Source: an uncultured Eubacterium sp. | GTDB lineage: Bacteria; Bacillota; Clostridia; Lachnospirales; Lachnospiraceae | NCBI GenBank assembly: GCA_958446835.1 | Contig: CAUCXT010000041.1 | Span: 1-22,814, forward strand | DNA length: 22,814 bases | Direction of reading: 5' to 3' | In this document: in pieces, positions 1 through 7,864 of the stretch | Layout: each line of letters begins with the position of its first letter | Numbering within the stretch: position 1 is the first letter of the stretch | Made by a program: the position numbers and the translations under genes | Notes under the pieces: generated by a model | What the model was told of the DNA's origin: nothing | Databases searched by the model: none | What the model saw: only the letters and a program-made list of their open reading frames with translations

Positions 1-1766
1 AGACACAGCCTATAGAAGGTCTGAAGCTCACATACTATACAGGCTATATTTATGATGAAGATGTAATACAGTATATGAAGGACAACAACGTAGAGTACAA
101 CGTCAAGATACAGGATAAGAGTTCATCAATTCTTGATTTCCTGCTCGTATATATCGTTCCGTGGGTTCTCATCTATTTCATTTTCAGCTTTGTATTCAGG
201 AAAATGTCGGGTGGCGGCGGAATGATGGGCGTTGGCAAGTCAAATGCCAAAATGTACGGCATGGAAAAGGCGACTGGAGTCACATTTAAGGATGTTGCCG
301 GACAGGATGAGGCGAAAGAGTCGCTCACTGAGATAGTTGATTTCCTTCATAATCCGGCTAAGTACACCCATATAGGTGCAAAGCTTCCTAAGGGTGCGCT
401 CTTGGTTGGACCTCCGGGAACAGGTAAGACACTTCTTGCCAAGGCAGTTGCAGGAGAAGCGGGAGTTCCTTTCTTCTCACTTTCAGGTTCAGACTTCGTC
501 GAAATGTTTGTCGGAGTGGGAGCATCGAGAGTGCGTGACCTGTTCAAGCAGGCACAGCAGTCGGCTCCGTGTATCATATTTATCGATGAGATTGATGCCA
601 TCGGTAAGAGCCGTGATTCAAGGTATGGTGGTGGCAATGATGAGAGAGAACAGACCCTCAACCAGCTCCTTGCTGAGATGGATGGATTTGACCCATCCAA
701 GGGTGTATTTATCCTTGCTGCGACCAACAGACCGGATGTCCTCGATAAGGCACTTTTAAGACCGGGACGTTTCGACAGAAGAATTATTGTTGATAAACCG
801 GATTTAAAGGGAAGAGTCAATATACTTAAGGTACATTCCAAGGATGTGCTTATGGACGATACGGTTGATCTTGAAGCTATTGCTCTTGCTACGGCGGGCG
901 CGGTGGGCTCAGACCTTGCCAATATGATTAACGAGGCTGCCATCAACGCTGTCAAGAATGGCAGGGGAGTTGTAAGCCAGAAGGATCTGTTTGAATCCGT
1001 GGAGGTTGTCATTGCAGGTAAGGAGAAGAAGGACAGACTGTTAAGCCCTCAGGAGAAGAAGATTGTCTCCTACCATGAGGTCGGACACGCACTTGTCACC
1101 GCACTCAGCAAGAATGCGGAGCCGGTTCAGAAGATTACCATTGTCCCAAGAACCATGGGCTCGCTTGGATATACCATGCAGGTGCCTGAGGAAGAGAAGT
1201 ACCTTATGAGCAAGGAAGAACTCATGACGAGAGTGTATACTCTTCTTGGCGGACGTGCGGCAGAGGAGATTGTGTTCAATTCAGTGACAACAGGAGCTTC
1301 TAATGATATTGAGAGGGCAACGAAGCTTGTCCGCAATATGATTACACTCTATGGTATGTCGGACAGATTCGGACTCATGGGGCTTGAGACTGTCGAGAAC
1401 CAGTATCTTGACGGAAGAACAGTTCTCAACTGTTCGGACAGAACGGCAGCTGAGGTTGATGATGAGGTTAAGGTTGTCTTAAAGGATGCTTATGGCAAGG
1501 TCAAGGAAATGCTGGCTCAGAACAGAGAAGTGCTTGATAAGGTGGCAGACTTCCTCATAGAAAAAGAGACCATAACAGGCAAAGAGTTTATGGAGATATT
1601 CAATGAGGTGAAGGGCATTAAGCCGGAGAGTGACGAGAGCACGCCGAACGGAATCGAAGAAGCGGTGGCGCAGGAGCAGCCGGAGAACAGTGAGACAGCA
1701 CAGGCGCAGACCACACAGGCAGATGGTGAAAAAAAAGATACAGATGCTTCTGAAAATCAGAATTAA
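1..1766 (+). CDS. ftsH: ATP-dependent zinc metalloprotease FtsH, 5' end cut by window
   Basis: This is the membrane-anchored AAA+ protease that extracts and degrades misfolded or short-lived membrane and cytosolic proteins. The frame is open from base 3, so the true start and first membrane helix lie upstream. Counting from the codon at base 3, the fragment holds the end of the extracytoplasmic domain, a second membrane helix (about residues 45-67), a Gly-rich linker, and the AAA module. The module has Walker A GPPGTGKT (bases 408-431), Walker B FIDEID (Asp195-Glu196) and the second region of homology ATNRPDVLDKALLRPGRFDR. The zinc site is HEVGH (residues 358-362), a Val variant of the usual HEAGH, with a probable third ligand Asp435 in NDIERAT. 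The C-terminal 50 residues are a low-complexity acidic, Gln-rich tail typical of the family. An ATG at base 75 is internal. A terminator follows directly, so this is the end of its transcript. Confidence 0.97.
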   Translation, partial: TQPIEGLKLTYYTGYIYDEDVIQYMKDNNVEYNVKIQDKSSSILDFLLVYIVPWVLIYFIFSFVFRKMSGGGGMMGVGKSNAKMYGMEKATGVTFKDVAGQDEAKESLTEIVDFLHNPAKYTHIGAKLPKGALLVGPPGTGKTLLAKAVAGEAGVPFFSLSGSDFVEMFVGVGASRVRDLFKQAQQSAPCIIFIDEIDAIGKSRDSRYGGGNDEREQTLNQLLAEMDGFDPSKGVFILAATNRPDVLDKALLRPGRFDRRIIVDKPDLKGRVNILKVHSKDVLMDDTVDLEAIALATAGAVGSDLANMINEAAINAVKNGRGVVSQKDLFESVEVVIAGKEKKDRLLSPQEKKIVSYHEVGHALVTALSKNAEPVQKITIVPRTMGSLGYTMQVPEEEKYLMSKEELMTRVYTLLGGRAAEEIVFNSVTTGASNDIERATKLVRNMITLYGMSDRFGLMGLETVENQYLDGRTVLNCSDRTAAEVDDEVKVVLKDAYGKVKEMLAQNREVLDKVADFLIEKETITGKEFMEIFNEVKGIKPESDESTPNGIEEAVAQEQPENSETAQAQTTQADGEKKDTDASENQN

Positions 1767-1809
1767 ATAGCGAATTTACACCACCGTATATTAAGATAGA
1801 GTGGCGGCA

Positions 1810-1846
1810 AGCCGATATAACCTTTAAAGGATTATATCGGCTTTTT
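1810..1846 (+). terminator. Intrinsic terminator of ftsH
   Basis: A perfect 11-bp stem (AGCCGATATAA at 1810-1820 with TTATATCGGCT at 1832-1842) encloses an 11-base loop that is itself mostly the palindrome CCTTTAAAGG. A run of five T follows. It separates ftsH from the next gene. Confidence 0.9.
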
Positions 1847-1893
1847 GTGCAATAAAAGTATGTTGGAGATACATAAGAGGGAGGAGCACCATA

Positions 1894-2901
1894 ATGAGAA
1901 TTGATAATAGTTCGAATATTGCAGATAATACCAGAGGAACAGCTTCGACAACAGCGAAGTCGACTGAGAAACAGGATAATAGGAATGACAGCGTGAAGAA
2001 CAGCGAATCCGGGAATGGTCTTACAATAAATGGAAATGAGCTTAACCTTGGAGAGGATTTAGTTGAGGAGAAGCGAAAGAAAGCCAAGAGCATGGCTATG
2101 CAGCTGATGCTTGACGTGTATAAGAATGACAAGAAGTTAGATGACACGGCGGAGGAGAAGAACACACACGCCAAGAAGCTCTATGCCGAGAATGAAGAAG
2201 CCAGAAGCATGATAGCTGATATAAAGAAGGAGAAGGAGAACACCAACGAGCTGTATGGGGTGACAGAGGACAGCGAGGAGGCGAGGGATCTTGATATCTT
2301 AAGAAGAGGCAGGGATTCAATGGGAAATCCGCAGGCTGTCTTAAGTGATGAGGAGTATGCAAGGTACAAGGAACTCTATTCAAACGGCCTTTCAGATTAT
2401 CACCAGAGAATGCTCTCACTTGACAATGATGAGAAGATTTACAATAAACAGATATCGGACAACATGAAGGGAATTGTAAGTGACTATGCCTTCAACCGCA
2501 ACCTTGCCATAGAGCGTCTCAAATCGCATGATATGTTAGATGCCAGGAAGCAGGGGGAGAAGCTTGAGGAAGCAGCGTCGAAGGAGATTATAGGACAGGT
2601 AATGCAGGACGCTGTGGACAATATAGACGAGGAAACCGAAAAGGAGAAGGAGGAGGCTCTTGAGAAGAAGCAGGAGCAGCAGAAGCTTGAGGAGCGCATT
2701 GAGAAGGCAAAGGGCGAGGAGCATAAGAAGGACAATCAGGAAGAACTTATGTATGCGATAGACGATGCCTTAGATGAGGTTAACAAGATTACCTCAGGAG
2801 ATACGGACAAGACTCCGGAGAAATCGATGGGACTTATGGTTGCACAGCTTCAGCTTTCGGCTGAGGATGTCAAGGGGCTTGTAGTGGATAACAAACTCTA
2901 A
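1894..2901 (+). CDS. Uncharacterised charged coiled-coil protein upstream of uvrC
   Basis: I do not recognise this family. The 335-residue product starts at an ATG with a strong GGGAGGAG site (about 1879-1886). It has no signal peptide and no membrane segment, and I see no Cys or Trp. Residues 1-55 are a Ser/Thr/Asn/Lys-rich, probably disordered tail. About 57-115 and 218-285 are Lys/Glu-dense heptad-like stretches expected to form coiled coils. The last 30 residues (SMGLMVAQLQLSAEDV...) are less charged and may be a short interaction motif. The gene ends 17 bases before the uvrC start, which suggests co-transcription. A structural or scaffold role can be guessed from composition only; no catalytic motif is visible. 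Confidence 0.85.
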   Translation: MRIDNSSNIADNTRGTASTTAKSTEKQDNRNDSVKNSESGNGLTINGNELNLGEDLVEEKRKKAKSMAMQLMLDVYKNDKKLDDTAEEKNTHAKKLYAENEEARSMIADIKKEKENTNELYGVTEDSEEARDLDILRRGRDSMGNPQAVLSDEEYARYKELYSNGLSDYHQRMLSLDNDEKIYNKQISDNMKGIVSDYAFNRNLAIERLKSHDMLDARKQGEKLEEAASKEIIGQVMQDAVDNIDEETEKEKEEALEKKQEQQKLEERIEKAKGEEHKKDNQEELMYAIDDALDEVNKITSGDTDKTPEKSMGLMVAQLQLSAEDVKGLVVDNKL

Positions 2902-2918
2902 CTAAAAGGAGAAACACA

Positions 2919-4745
2919 GTGTTTGTAATAGAAGAGGAATTGAAGAAGCTCCCGGGGAAGCCGGGAGTTTATATAATGCATGATGACCACGACAATATCA
3001 TCTATGTGGGCAAGGCGATAAGCCTTAAGAACAGGGTGAGGCAGTATTTCCAGTCTTCGAGGAATCATACAGAGAAGATTCGTCAGATGGTGAGCCATGT
3101 CAGTTATTTTGAGTATATTATCACAGATTCGGAGCTGGAGGCGCTTGTTCTTGAAAATAATCTCATCAAGGAGCATAAGCCGAAGTACAATACAATGCTC
3201 AAGGATGACAAGACATATCCTTATATAAAGGTTACAGTTAATGAGGACTTCCCGAGAGTCCTTTTTTCGCGTGAATTAAAAAAGGATAAGGCTAAGTATT
3301 TCGGGCCTTATACGAGTGCGGGGTCGGTTAAGGATACTATTGAGCTTCTCCGAAAGCTGTACAAGATAAGAACCTGCAACAGGTGTCTGCCGAGGGATAT
3401 AGGGAAGGAACGCCCATGTCTTAATTATCATATCAAGCAGTGCGATGCGCCATGTCAGGGCTATATTTCCAAGGAAGAATACAGGGAGAACATCAATAAG
3501 ACACTTGAATTTTTAAACGGAAATTACACAGGTGTAATCAATTCCCTGAAAGAGAAGATGGAGAAAGCGTCGGAGAATCTTGAATTTGAGGAGGCGGCTG
3601 TGTACCGGGACCTTTTAGCGAGCGTGCAGGCTGTGGCACAGAAGCAGAAGATAACCAACAGTGATATGCTTGATAAGGACATTATCGCGGCGGCGATTGA
3701 TGGAAATACCTGTGTTGTACAGGCATTTTTTGTCAGAGAGGGAAGGCTTATCGGAAGGGATAAGTACAATATGGAGCTTGCGGCGACAGACACAAGGGCT
3801 GAGGTTATAACGGACTTTATAAAGCAGTTCTATGCGGGAATACCATTTGTTCCAAGACAGATTATGGTACAGGAGGAACTGCCGGACATGAAGCTTCTTG
3901 AGGAGTGGCTGAGTGGCAAGAGAGGTTCGAAGGTGGACATTGTCGCCCCTAAGAAGGGTCAGAAGGAGAAGCTTGTAGAGCTTGCCCAGAAGAATGCCGA
4001 GATGGTGCTTGCGCAGGATATTGACAAGCTGCAGAGGGAGAAGAGAAGGACAACAGGAGCTGTAAAGGAGATAGAGGAGCTTTTGGGAATAGAGAGCGCA
4101 TACCGCATGGAGGCTTATGATATATCCAACATCAGCGGAGCACAGTCGGTTGGGTCAATGGTCGTGTATCAGGACGGAAGACCTAAGAGAAACGATTACC
4201 GCAAGTTCAGGATCAAGACGGTTGTGGGACCTAACGATTATGCCAGCATGGAGGAGGTTCTCACAAGACGTTTCACACATGAAAATGATTCAAGCTTTGA
4301 TGCCATGCCGGATCTTATAATGATGGATGGTGGACGCGGACAGGTCAATATATGTCTTGGCGTACTTGAAAAGCTGGGACTTGATATAAAGGTGTGCGGT
4401 ATGGTTAAGGATGATAATCACCGCACCAGAGGATTGTACTATAATAATATTGAGATACCTATAAGCCGTGACAGTGAGGCGTTCAAGCTGATTACCAGAA
4501 TACAGGATGAGGCGCACCGCTTTGCGATAGAGTACCACAGGAGCTTAAGAAGTATCAATCAGGTGCGCTCCGTGCTTGATGACATTGAGGGAATAGGTCC
4601 TGCAAGAAGAAAAGCATTGCTGCATTATTTTAAGGATGTGGAGCATATAAAGGATGCCGGTGAGGAAGAGCTTGCACAGGTTGACGGAATGAATGCGAAG
4701 GCGGCGGCTTCAGTGTATAACTTTTTTCACAGACCCATAGGATAA
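2919..4745 (+). CDS. uvrC: UvrABC excinuclease subunit C
   Basis: UvrC makes both incisions around bulky DNA lesions during nucleotide excision repair, after UvrA2B loading. The start is GTG at 2919, placed by the AAAGGAGA site at 2905-2912. The 608-residue length is normal. Domains in order: GIY-YIG nuclease (about 12-90; GVYIM at 16-20, YVGKA at 29-33, catalytic-type Arg39); a Cys-rich segment (RTCNRC...RPCLNYHIKQCDAPC) matching the family's iron-sulfur ligands; a UVR/UvrB-binding motif (about 205-235, NLEFEEAAVYRD); the RNase H-like 5' nuclease (AYDISNISGAQSVGSMV and later MMDGGRGQ); and C-terminal tandem helix-hairpin-helix (IEGIGPARRKALL, VDGMNAKAA). All key motifs are intact. It closely follows the unknown coiled-coil gene; hprK follows from its own promoter. 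Confidence 0.97.
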   Translation: MFVIEEELKKLPGKPGVYIMHDDHDNIIYVGKAISLKNRVRQYFQSSRNHTEKIRQMVSHVSYFEYIITDSELEALVLENNLIKEHKPKYNTMLKDDKTYPYIKVTVNEDFPRVLFSRELKKDKAKYFGPYTSAGSVKDTIELLRKLYKIRTCNRCLPRDIGKERPCLNYHIKQCDAPCQGYISKEEYRENINKTLEFLNGNYTGVINSLKEKMEKASENLEFEEAAVYRDLLASVQAVAQKQKITNSDMLDKDIIAAAIDGNTCVVQAFFVREGRLIGRDKYNMELAATDTRAEVITDFIKQFYAGIPFVPRQIMVQEELPDMKLLEEWLSGKRGSKVDIVAPKKGQKEKLVELAQKNAEMVLAQDIDKLQREKRRTTGAVKEIEELLGIESAYRMEAYDISNISGAQSVGSMVVYQDGRPKRNDYRKFRIKTVVGPNDYASMEEVLTRRFTHENDSSFDAMPDLIMMDGGRGQVNICLGVLEKLGLDIKVCGMVKDDNHRTRGLYYNNIEIPISRDSEAFKLITRIQDEAHRFAIEYHRSLRSINQVRSVLDDIEGIGPARRKALLHYFKDVEHIKDAGEEELAQVDGMNAKAAASVYNFFHRPIG

Positions 4746-4756
4746 ATAGCTTTTTT

Positions 4757-4779
4757 TTGACATTGATTCGTGGTATAAT
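4757..4779 (+). promoter_or_regulatory. Extended -10 promoter for hprK
   Basis: TGGTATAAT (4771-4779) is a perfect extended -10 element (TGn plus TATAAT). It predicts a transcript start near 4786 and a leader of about 25 bases. A perfect TTGACA lies at 4757-4762, but the gap to TATAAT is only 11 bases, too short for the pair to act as a standard -35/-10; at the correct distance there is only T-rich sequence. Confidence 0.6.
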
Positions 4780-4810
4780 AAAAAAAATTTCATCATTCAG
4801 GAGGGTGGAC

Positions 4811-5752
4811 ATGAAGTTAGGTAATAACGAAGTACAGCTTACAAAGATTGTTGAGAAGATGGGACTTACCAATCTCACGCCACAGATCGATACAGATACT
4901 AAATATGTAACACAGCCGGATGTCAACAGACCGGCGCTTCAGCTCGCGGGTTTTTATGATCATTTTGACAATGAGCGAGTTCAGATTATAGGTTACGTTG
5001 AGGAAGCATATATTGAGACATTGGACAGGGAGACAAGAGTGCAGAGATACCGTCAGCTCATGGAGAGCAATATTCCATGTCTTATTTTCTGCCGTTCACA
5101 GCAGCCGGATCAGGATTTACTTGAGATTGCGCTTAAGTACGAGATTCCTCTTTTGAGCTCAGATGCCTCAACATCCTCATTTATGGCAGAAATTATACGT
5201 TGGCTTAAGGTACAGCTTGCACCTACAATCTCGATTCATGGTGTATTGGTCGATGTATTCGGCGAAGGTGTTCTTATTATGGGTGAGAGCGGTATCGGTA
5301 AGAGTGAGGCAGCGCTTGAGCTTATCAAGAGAGGGCATCGTCTTGTAACGGATGATGTTGTCGAGATTAAGAAGGTAAGTGATGAGACACTTATCGGAAC
5401 AGCACCGGATATCACAAGACATTTCATCGAGCTTCGAGGAATCGGTATTATCGATGTCAAGAGCCTTTTCGGAGTTGAGAGTATCAAGGAGACACAGGGC
5501 ATAGACATGGTGATTAAGCTTGAAGAGTGGGACAAGGATAAGGAGTATGACCGTCTTGGACTTGAGGAGACATACACCGAGATTCTTGGAAACAGGGTTG
5601 TGAGCCACAATATTCCTATCAGACCGGGACGTAATCTTGCGGTTATCGTTGAGACGGCTGCGGTCAACTGGAGACAGCGCAAGATGGGCTACAATGCGGC
5701 ACAGGAATTATATAACAGGGTACAGCAGAACCTTAACAAGGGAATGGAATAA
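4811..5752 (+). CDS. hprK: HPr kinase/phosphorylase
   Basis: HprK phosphorylates HPr and Crh on Ser46 using ATP (or pyrophosphate) and removes the phosphate in response to phosphate and glycolytic intermediates. It is the sensor of CcpA-dependent carbon catabolite repression in Firmicutes. I start it at ATG 4811 behind a perfect AGGAGG (4799-4804). The open frame runs back to a TTG at 4757, but that extension lies within promoter sequence. The product is 313 residues, the usual size. Seen: an N-terminal alpha/beta domain, then His143 (IHGV), the P-loop GESGIGKS (158-165), the acidic pair in VTDDVVEIKK, the HprK signature ELRGIGIIDVKSLFG, and the C-terminal IRPGRNLAVIVETAAVN segment. Its substrate class is encoded at 8836-9093. 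Confidence 0.97.
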   Translation: MKLGNNEVQLTKIVEKMGLTNLTPQIDTDTKYVTQPDVNRPALQLAGFYDHFDNERVQIIGYVEEAYIETLDRETRVQRYRQLMESNIPCLIFCRSQQPDQDLLEIALKYEIPLLSSDASTSSFMAEIIRWLKVQLAPTISIHGVLVDVFGEGVLIMGESGIGKSEAALELIKRGHRLVTDDVVEIKKVSDETLIGTAPDITRHFIELRGIGIIDVKSLFGVESIKETQGIDMVIKLEEWDKDKEYDRLGLEETYTEILGNRVVSHNIPIRPGRNLAVIVETAAVNWRQRKMGYNAAQELYNRVQQNLNKGME

Positions 5753-5780
5753 AATATAAGAATATATCATATTATTTTAA

Positions 5781-5789
5781 TGATAGAAT
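5781..5789 (+). promoter_or_regulatory. Candidate extended -10 promoter for murB
   Basis: TGATAGAAT fits the extended -10 form (TGn plus TAGAAT, 5/6 to TATAAT). No good -35 is present 17 bases upstream (AT-rich only). The predicted transcript start (about 5796-5800) lies exactly where the structured murB leader begins, which supports the call indirectly. Confidence 0.4.
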
Positions 5790-5800
5790 AGTGAAAATAT

Positions 5801-5883
5801 GGGCTGCTTGCAGCAAGGGTTTTAAGCGAAAAACTATTTGCCTTGATAGCAGCCTGTATCGGCAATTCGCTTAGAAATGAGGA
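5801..5883 (+). promoter_or_regulatory. Structured, pseudoknot-capable 5' leader of murB
   Basis: A hairpin is formed by GGCTGCT (5802-5808) with AGCAGCC (5848-5854), then CAAGG (5814-5818) with CCTTG (5841-5845) after a small internal loop. Its large apical loop contains TAAGCGAA (5823-5830), perfectly complementary to TTCGCTTA (5866-5873), which sits five bases before the GAGG ribosome site (5879-5882) of murB. The result is an H-type pseudoknot geometry. A competing local hairpin GCTG-CTTG-CAGC (5803-5814) would use the same left arm. No U-tract follows, so control at translation initiation is more likely than termination. I do not recognise a known riboswitch class. The pairing is seen in the sequence; the function is inferred. 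Confidence 0.5.
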
Positions 5884-5886
5884 TTA

Positions 5887-6798
5887 GTGGATAAGTTAGA
5901 ATCAATAATCAGAGAATTTATGCCTGATGGCAGTGTTTTTATTGATGAGCCGATGAAGAAGCATACAACCTTCAGAATCGGAGGCCCTGCAGATATTCTT
6001 GTAAAACCATCGGATATGGAGCAGATAAAAAGGTTATGCGGGGAATGTCAGAAACAGAATGTTCCGTATGTGATTCTCGGAAACGGCAGCAATGTTTTGG
6101 TAGCGGATGAGGGCATAAGAGGAGTCGTGATACTGTTACTTGACAACTACGCGCGTATCAGGGTTGAGGACGATATCATAACTGCACAGGCAGGTGCAAG
6201 ATTATCTAAGATTGGTTCTGTTGCACTTTCAAAATCACTCTCCGGCTTCGAATTTGCATGTGGAATACCGGGAACATTAGGTGGAGCGTGTATAATGAAC
6301 GCAGGTGCGTATGGCTGTGAGATGAAGGATATTCTTCTTGGTGTAACTGCCATGGATAAAGACGGTAATATAAGGGAATATGAGCCGCACGAGATGGGGC
6401 TTTCATATAGAAACAGCAGATTTGCACAGGAAGGACTGATTGTTCTTGAGGCTAAGCTGCAGCTTCATAAGGGCAATCAGGGAGAGATAGACGCGGCTAT
6501 GAAGGATTTGGCGGCGAGAAGGCGCGAGAAGCAGCCGCTTGAGTATCCTAGCGCCGGAAGCACTTTCAAGCGCCCGGAAGGATATTTTGCCGGAAAGCTT
6601 ATTATGGATGCAGGGCTTCGCGGATTCACCGTTGGAGAAGCCAGCGTATCTGAGAAGCATTGTGGTTTTGTGATTAATAATGGTGATGCAACGGCGGCGG
6701 ATGTGTGCAGGCTGATGCATGAGGTATCCGACATTGTAAAGGCTAAGTTCGGGGTAGAGCTTGAGCCTGAAGTGAAGATTCTGGGTACTGATTTTTAA
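5887..6798 (+). CDS. murB: UDP-N-acetylenolpyruvoylglucosamine reductase
   Basis: MurB is the FAD-dependent cytosolic enzyme that reduces UDP-GlcNAc-enolpyruvate with NADPH to UDP-MurNAc, the second committed step of peptidoglycan precursor synthesis. The start is GTG at 5887 with a close GAGG site (5879-5882). At 303 residues it is the short type II MurB. Visible: the FAD-binding PCMH fold with HTTFRIGG (26-33) and the ILGNGSN phosphate loop (GNGSN 65-69); GIPGTLGGACIMNAGAYG; the substrate motif LSYRNSRF; AGSTFKRP with the proton-donor-type Ser225; and LEPEVKILG with the catalytic-type Glu at 293/295. All family motifs are present. A separate promoter and a structured leader precede it. The next gene, rapZ, controls amino-sugar supply in enterobacteria, a related pathway. 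Confidence 0.97.
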   Translation: MDKLESIIREFMPDGSVFIDEPMKKHTTFRIGGPADILVKPSDMEQIKRLCGECQKQNVPYVILGNGSNVLVADEGIRGVVILLLDNYARIRVEDDIITAQAGARLSKIGSVALSKSLSGFEFACGIPGTLGGACIMNAGAYGCEMKDILLGVTAMDKDGNIREYEPHEMGLSYRNSRFAQEGLIVLEAKLQLHKGNQGEIDAAMKDLAARRREKQPLEYPSAGSTFKRPEGYFAGKLIMDAGLRGFTVGEASVSEKHCGFVINNGDATAADVCRLMHEVSDIVKAKFGVELEPEVKILGTDF

Positions 6799-6850
6799 TT
6801 TATATGGATATTAACACTTTAGTATTTTAACTTAATAAAACAAATTTCTG

Positions 6851-6879
6851 TTGACATATTCAATATATAGATGTAACCT
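6851..6879 (+). promoter_or_regulatory. Possible promoter for rapZ-whiA-crh
   Basis: TTGACA (6851-6856) is a perfect -35. At 17 bases the -10 would be TAACCT (6874-6879), a poor match. The 114-base gap after murB is AT-rich and shows no convincing terminator, so read-through from murB is equally possible. Confidence 0.35.
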
Positions 6880-6939
6880 AAACAGGTGCGAATATTTTAC
6901 CCTTGAAGCAGTTTGTATACTATTTTGGAGGCTGGTAGA

Positions 6940-7812
6940 ATGAGAATAGTGATTGTTACAGGAATGTCCGGGGCAGGGAAGAGTACCGTGCTTAAGATGT
7001 TCGAAGATATAGGATATTATTGTGTTGATAATATGCCGGTTGCACTTGTTGAAAAGTTCGTTGATATAGCGGTTGCGGGAAATTCCGAACTAAAGAATAT
7101 CGCTCTTGGAGTGGATATAAGGAGCGGACAGGCGTTTGGTGGATTTGATTCGGTTCTTGACCGGTTGAGCGCTGCGGGGGTCAAGTATGAGATACTCTTT
7201 CTTGACTGCGCGGACAATGTGCTGGTGAAGCGGTACAAGGAGACGAGAAGAAGTCATCCGCTTGCTGTCGGCGACAGAATTGACAAAGGAATAGCTCTTG
7301 AGAGAGAAGCAATTGATTTTTTAAAGAAAAAATCGGATTATATTATAGATACGAGTTCGCTTTTAACAAGGGACTTAAGGCAGGAGATAGAGAGAATCTT
7401 TGTACATGATGAGAAGTATAATAATCTCTTCGTGACTATTCTCTCATTTGGATTTAAGTATGGTATCCCGGCAGATGCGGATCTTGTATTTGACGTGCGC
7501 TTTTTGCCGAATCCGTATTACAATGAGAAATTAAGACCGCTCACCGGTAATGACAAGCCTATACAGGATTTTGTCATGGGATGTCCGCAGGCGGTGGAAT
7601 TTATGGATAAACTGGAGGATATGATTAATTTCCTGATACCTAATTATATTTTAGAGGGTAAGAACAGTCTTGTGATTGCTGTAGGCTGTACAGGAGGGAA
7701 GCATCGTTCAGTTACGCTTGCCAATGAGTTATACAGGAGGCTTTCAAACAAGGATTATGGTGTCAAGATTGAACATCGTGATATCATGCTTGATTCGCTT
7801 CGAAAAAAATAA
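6940..7812 (+). CDS. rapZ: RapZ/YvcJ family nucleotide-binding protein
   Basis: This is a P-loop ATPase/GTPase of the YvcJ/RapZ family. In E. coli RapZ is an RNA adaptor that steers RNase E to the GlmZ small RNA and so tunes glucosamine-6-phosphate synthase. In Bacillus YvcJ affects competence; the Firmicute mechanism is not settled. I start at ATG 6940 behind GGAGG (6927-6931); the frame extends to TTG 6913, but that would put the ribosome site inside the gene. The 290-residue length is typical. Motifs: Walker A GMSGAGKS near the N terminus, VDNMP, the VRFLPNPYY(x)EKLRPLTG segment, and the conserved C-terminal IAVGCTGGKHRSV that forms the RNA/metabolite-binding domain in RapZ. whiA follows after a short gap. 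Confidence 0.95.
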   Translation: MRIVIVTGMSGAGKSTVLKMFEDIGYYCVDNMPVALVEKFVDIAVAGNSELKNIALGVDIRSGQAFGGFDSVLDRLSAAGVKYEILFLDCADNVLVKRYKETRRSHPLAVGDRIDKGIALEREAIDFLKKKSDYIIDTSSLLTRDLRQEIERIFVHDEKYNNLFVTILSFGFKYGIPADADLVFDVRFLPNPYYNEKLRPLTGNDKPIQDFVMGCPQAVEFMDKLEDMINFLIPNYILEGKNSLVIAVGCTGGKHRSVTLANELYRRLSNKDYGVKIEHRDIMLDSLRKK

Positions 7813-7864
7813 GCCTGAAATATATTTTACAGAATAAGAACAGAGGCGGATGGGATGGGTGCCG

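Noticed and set aside
347..1012. 221-codon open frame on the minus strand inside ftsH
   Set aside because: It is antisense to the AAA domain, rich in Ser/Leu/Thr with no family features; a shadow of the ftsH codon pattern. Other antisense frames in the window were dismissed for the same reason.
4757..4810. TTG-initiated extension of HprK
   Set aside because: It lies in promoter hexamers and puts the AGGAGG ribosome site inside the gene; homologues start at the later ATG.
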